Notes under the pieces: model-generated
Told to the model about the DNA's origin: nothing
The model's input: the letters and a program-made list of their open reading frames with translations, nothing else
Databases searched by the model: none
Part shown: positions 7,054 to 8,778 of the stretch, one piece after another
Layout: each line of letters starts with the position of its first letter
How positions within the stretch are numbered: the first letter of the stretch is position 1
Assembly: GCA_903899865.1 (NCBI GenBank)
Contig: CAIUKZ010000423.1
Location: 1 to 8,778, forward strand
Direction: 5' to 3'
DNA from: an uncultured Bacteroidales bacterium
Lineage (GTDB): Bacteria; Bacteroidota; Bacteroidia; Bacteroidales; Paludibacteraceae
DNA length: 8,778 nt
Position numbers and translations under genes: made by a program

Positions 7054-8358
7054 ATGGCAACTAACGAATTGAAATTTGAAACACTGCAGGTTCACGCAGG
7101 ACAAGAAGTGGACGGAACTACCAAAGCTAGAGCGGTGCCCATCTATCAGACTACCTCTTACGTTTTTGACGACGCTCAAGACGGTGCTGACTTATTCGCT
7201 CTACGCAAATTTGGAAACATCTACACCCGCTTGATGAATCCCACCACCGATGTGTTTGAAAAACGCATCGCGGCACTAGAAGGTGGAGTCACTGCTTTGG
7301 CTACTTCATCTGGACAGTCTGCTCAGTTTCTTGCCATCAACAACATAGTACAAGACGGCGACAATTTTGTCTCTACATCACACCTTTATGGAGGAACATA
7401 CAATCAGTTCAAATCACAATTCAAACGTCTTGGGGTAGAAGTGCGCTTCACCGAAAATGACGAACCTGCCACTTTCGAAAAGCTAATTGACGAAAAAACA
7501 AAGTTAATCTACCTCGAAACTATCGGCAATCCTGACTTGAATATTCCTGACTTTGAGGCCATAGCAGCCGTAGCAGACAAACACGGCATTCCACTTATCG
7601 TGGACAATACCTTTGGTGCTGGCGGCGCGCTCTTCCGTCCATTAGAGCACGGAGCGAGTATAGTCGTAGAAAGCGCTACCAAATGGATAGGCGGTCATGG
7701 CACTTCACTTGGAGGCGTGATTGTTGATAGTGGAAAATTCAACTGGGGCACTGGTAAATTTCCTGCGTTTACTGAGCCTTCGGACAGTTATCACGGATTG
7801 GTATTCTGGGATGTATTCGGATTTGACGGACCATTTGGCAACATCGCTTTCAATATCCGCGCTCGCGTTGAAGGTCTTCGCGACTGGGGGAATGCCATCA
7901 GCCCATTCAACTCATTCCTATTACTTCAGGGATTAGAAACTCTTTCGTTGCGTGTAGAACGTCATGTACAAAACGCATTGGAACTAGCACAATGGTTGGA
8001 AAAACACCCTGCTGTGGAATATGTTAATTACCCAGGGTTGAAATCAAGCCCATATCATGCACTTGCCAATAAATACCTGAAACGCGGTTACGGTGGCGTA
8101 CTTTCATTCAAACTTAAAGGAGACGCCGAAAAAGCAGACAAGCTTATTGATAATTTGAAACTTATCAGTCACTTAGCCAATGTGGGCGATGCCAAATCAC
8201 TAATCATTCACCCAGCTGCCACTACACACGAGCAACTTTCACCAGAAGATAAAATATCAGCAGGTGTATTCCCTGGTTTGCTAAGAATCTCTGTCGGTAT
8301 CGAAAATATCATCGATATCAAAGCTGACATAGAGCAAGCTTTTGAAAAAATTGGATAA
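7054..8358 (+). CDS. metY: O-acetylhomoserine sulfhydrylase (O-acetylhomoserine aminocarboxypropyltransferase)
   Basis: A 434-residue PLP enzyme of the Cys/Met metabolism family, full length for OAH sulfhydrylases (about 430) and longer than cystathionine synthases and lyases (about 380-400). It makes homocysteine from O-acetylhomoserine and sulfide in the cytoplasm, on the direct sulfhydrylation route to methionine; some members also act on O-acetylserine. Visible features are FETLQVHAGQ at the N-terminus, IYQTTSYVF (30-38), NIYTRLMNPT (55-64) with Tyr and Arg reaching the phosphate of the neighbouring subunit, SSGQSA (85-90, phosphate loop), LETIGNPDLNIPD (154-166), VDNTF with D184 pairing the PLP nitrogen, SATKWIGGHG with PLP lysine K210, and LLRISVGIE with carboxylate-binding R411. 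The insert around WDVFGFDGPFG is typical of the sulfhydrylase branch. The gene has its own promoter upstream and an intrinsic terminator 18 bases downstream, so it is a single-gene transcript. Confidence 0.95.
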   Translation: MATNELKFETLQVHAGQEVDGTTKARAVPIYQTTSYVFDDAQDGADLFALRKFGNIYTRLMNPTTDVFEKRIAALEGGVTALATSSGQSAQFLAINNIVQDGDNFVSTSHLYGGTYNQFKSQFKRLGVEVRFTENDEPATFEKLIDEKTKLIYLETIGNPDLNIPDFEAIAAVADKHGIPLIVDNTFGAGGALFRPLEHGASIVVESATKWIGGHGTSLGGVIVDSGKFNWGTGKFPAFTEPSDSYHGLVFWDVFGFDGPFGNIAFNIRARVEGLRDWGNAISPFNSFLLLQGLETLSLRVERHVQNALELAQWLEKHPAVEYVNYPGLKSSPYHALANKYLKRGYGGVLSFKLKGDAEKADKLIDNLKLISHLANVGDAKSLIIHPAATTHEQLSPEDKISAGVFPGLLRISVGIENIIDIKADIEQAFEKIG

Positions 8359-8376
8359 CCAACTACTGAGATCACG

Positions 8377-8417
8377 AATAGGCTGTTTCAAAATGAATGA
8401 GACAGCCTATTTATTTT
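8377..8417 (+). terminator. Intrinsic terminator of the sulfhydrylase gene
   Basis: A 14-base-pair stem is formed by 8377-8390 and 8398-8411 with a single G-U wobble and a 7-base loop (AAATGAA). A T-rich run (TTATTTTT) overlaps and follows the 3' arm. It begins 18 bases after the sulfhydrylase stop codon. Confidence 0.9.
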
Positions 8418-8580
8418 TACAGCCTACCACACTTTAAGCTGCAATCCCCACACAACAAGTGTAATTCTCCATCCATCCCTACCCTGACTTCAATATCCCA
8501 ACCTTAAGCTTTTCAAAACACAAAAAGACCATTATTTTTCAACTTCCATAAAACATGTCGTTCGATTTCGGTGTTAGATT
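8418..8580. other. Non-coding segment between terminator and repeat array
   Basis: This segment is rich in A and C on the plus strand (many CCA, ACC and CAA words). I see no gene with recognisable content, no hairpin with a T tract and no promoter. Only the beginning of a doubtful frame at 8555 falls in it. Confidence 0.5.
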
Positions 8581-8778
8581 ATTAGTGATTTTTGCGCTCT
8601 TTAACGTTTTGGGTGGGTACACGATATTAATGCCTGTGGCGATAATAGCTTCGCGATATTTTCTGCGTGATATTTGCCTACGGCGACATTTACTTCGTGA
8701 TATTTACTTCGTGACTTTTGCTTGGGGTTTGCGGCTTTGTGCCTTTGTGTCTTTGTGTTCAAAAAAAATGCAGACGGA
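8555..8778 (+). CDS. Doubtful open frame running off the window edge through the repeats
   Basis: From an ATG at 8555 the frame stays open to the last base, 74 codons. The start (MSFDFGVRLLVIFALFNVLG) could form a membrane segment, but from about codon 27 the frame is made of the tandem repeat units. Because the 44-base repeat is not a multiple of three, the two copies give different peptides. The later residues (FVTFAWGLRLCAFVSLCS) are what this type of intergenic repeat yields when translated by chance. No ribosome binding site is evident and the 3' end is unseen. I consider it probably not a gene. Confidence 0.15.
   Translation, partial: MSFDFGVRLLVIFALFNVLGGYTILMPVAIIASRYFLRDICLRRHLLRDIYFVTFAWGLRLCAFVSLCSKKMQT
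8581..8734. repeat. Degenerate tandem array of 14/16-base units with a duplicated 44-base higher-order unit
   Basis: The best units are 14 bases with consensus close to CTTCGTGATATTTA at 8649-8662, 8663-8676, 8693-8706 and 8707-8720, and 16-base variants at 8633-8648 and 8677-8692. In order they read 16-14-14 then 16-14-14, so 8633-8676 and 8677-8720 are two 44-base copies that match at 33 of 44 positions by my alignment. Weaker related units are at 8581-8594 (11 of 14 matches to 8707-8720), 8617-8630 and 8721-8734. The outer limits are uncertain because the units decay. Confidence 0.7.
8736..8759. repeat. Three tandem 8-base units TTTGTGYY
   Basis: TTTGTGCC, TTTGTGTC and TTTGTGTT stand head to tail at 8736-8743, 8744-8751 and 8752-8759. 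On the minus strand this reads as CACAAAG-type words (peptide HKDTKAQ), an intergenic repeat signature I recall from many unrelated genomes. It directly follows the 14/16-base array and may be its continuation with a different unit. Confidence 0.75.

Overview
The window looks like a chromosomal housekeeping stretch from a member of the phylum Bacteroidota, possibly a Cytophagales-type genome. The evidence is moderately AT-rich DNA, promoter-like sequences of the Bacteroidota type (TTG, about 20 bases, then TAnnTTTG) and start codons with AT-rich leaders rather than strong Shine-Dalgarno sites. Several proteins also resemble families I associate with this phylum: a coiled-coil lipoprotein with a conserved C-terminal domain, a short RsmI, and an acidic protein with a conserved C-terminal module. 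Species cannot be named from the sequence.

Layout. Positions 1-771 (+) hold the 3' part of recJ (single-strand exonuclease). Facing it on the minus strand is a two-gene unit, 2602 down to 795: an AI-2E family membrane transporter followed, with a one-base TAATG overlap, by a secreted protein that resembles the DUF922 metallopeptidase-like family but appears to have lost the HExxH residues. From a divergent intergenic region the plus strand then carries five genes in a row. They are a cytoplasmic protein with a long acidic linker (2837-4057), rsmI (4236-4907, TTG start), a coiled-coil lipoprotein (5006-5875), a YjjG-type HAD nucleotidase (6006-6698) and an O-acetylhomoserine sulfhydrylase (7054-8358) closed by a strong intrinsic terminator. 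The gaps of roughly 100-355 bases and the recognisable promoters before 5006 and 7054 suggest mostly separate transcription units rather than one operon.

The stretch 6699-7053 contains a doubtful 61-codon minus-strand frame that could be a gene relic. The final 420 bases (8359-8778) contain no gene I can confirm. They hold the terminator, a featureless segment, and a degenerate tandem-repeat array built of 14- and 16-base units, in which a 44-base higher-order unit is duplicated, ending in three 8-base TTTGTGYY units near the window edge.

How the genes relate: functions are diverse (DNA repair, rRNA methylation, nucleotide housecleaning, sulfur assimilation, envelope proteins) and I see no common pathway. 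No phage, transposase, CRISPR, toxin-antitoxin or defence system is visible. I do not find a convincing undescribed system. The most notable points are the apparent pseudo-metallopeptidase coupled to the transporter, the acidic-linker protein and the 3' repeat array.
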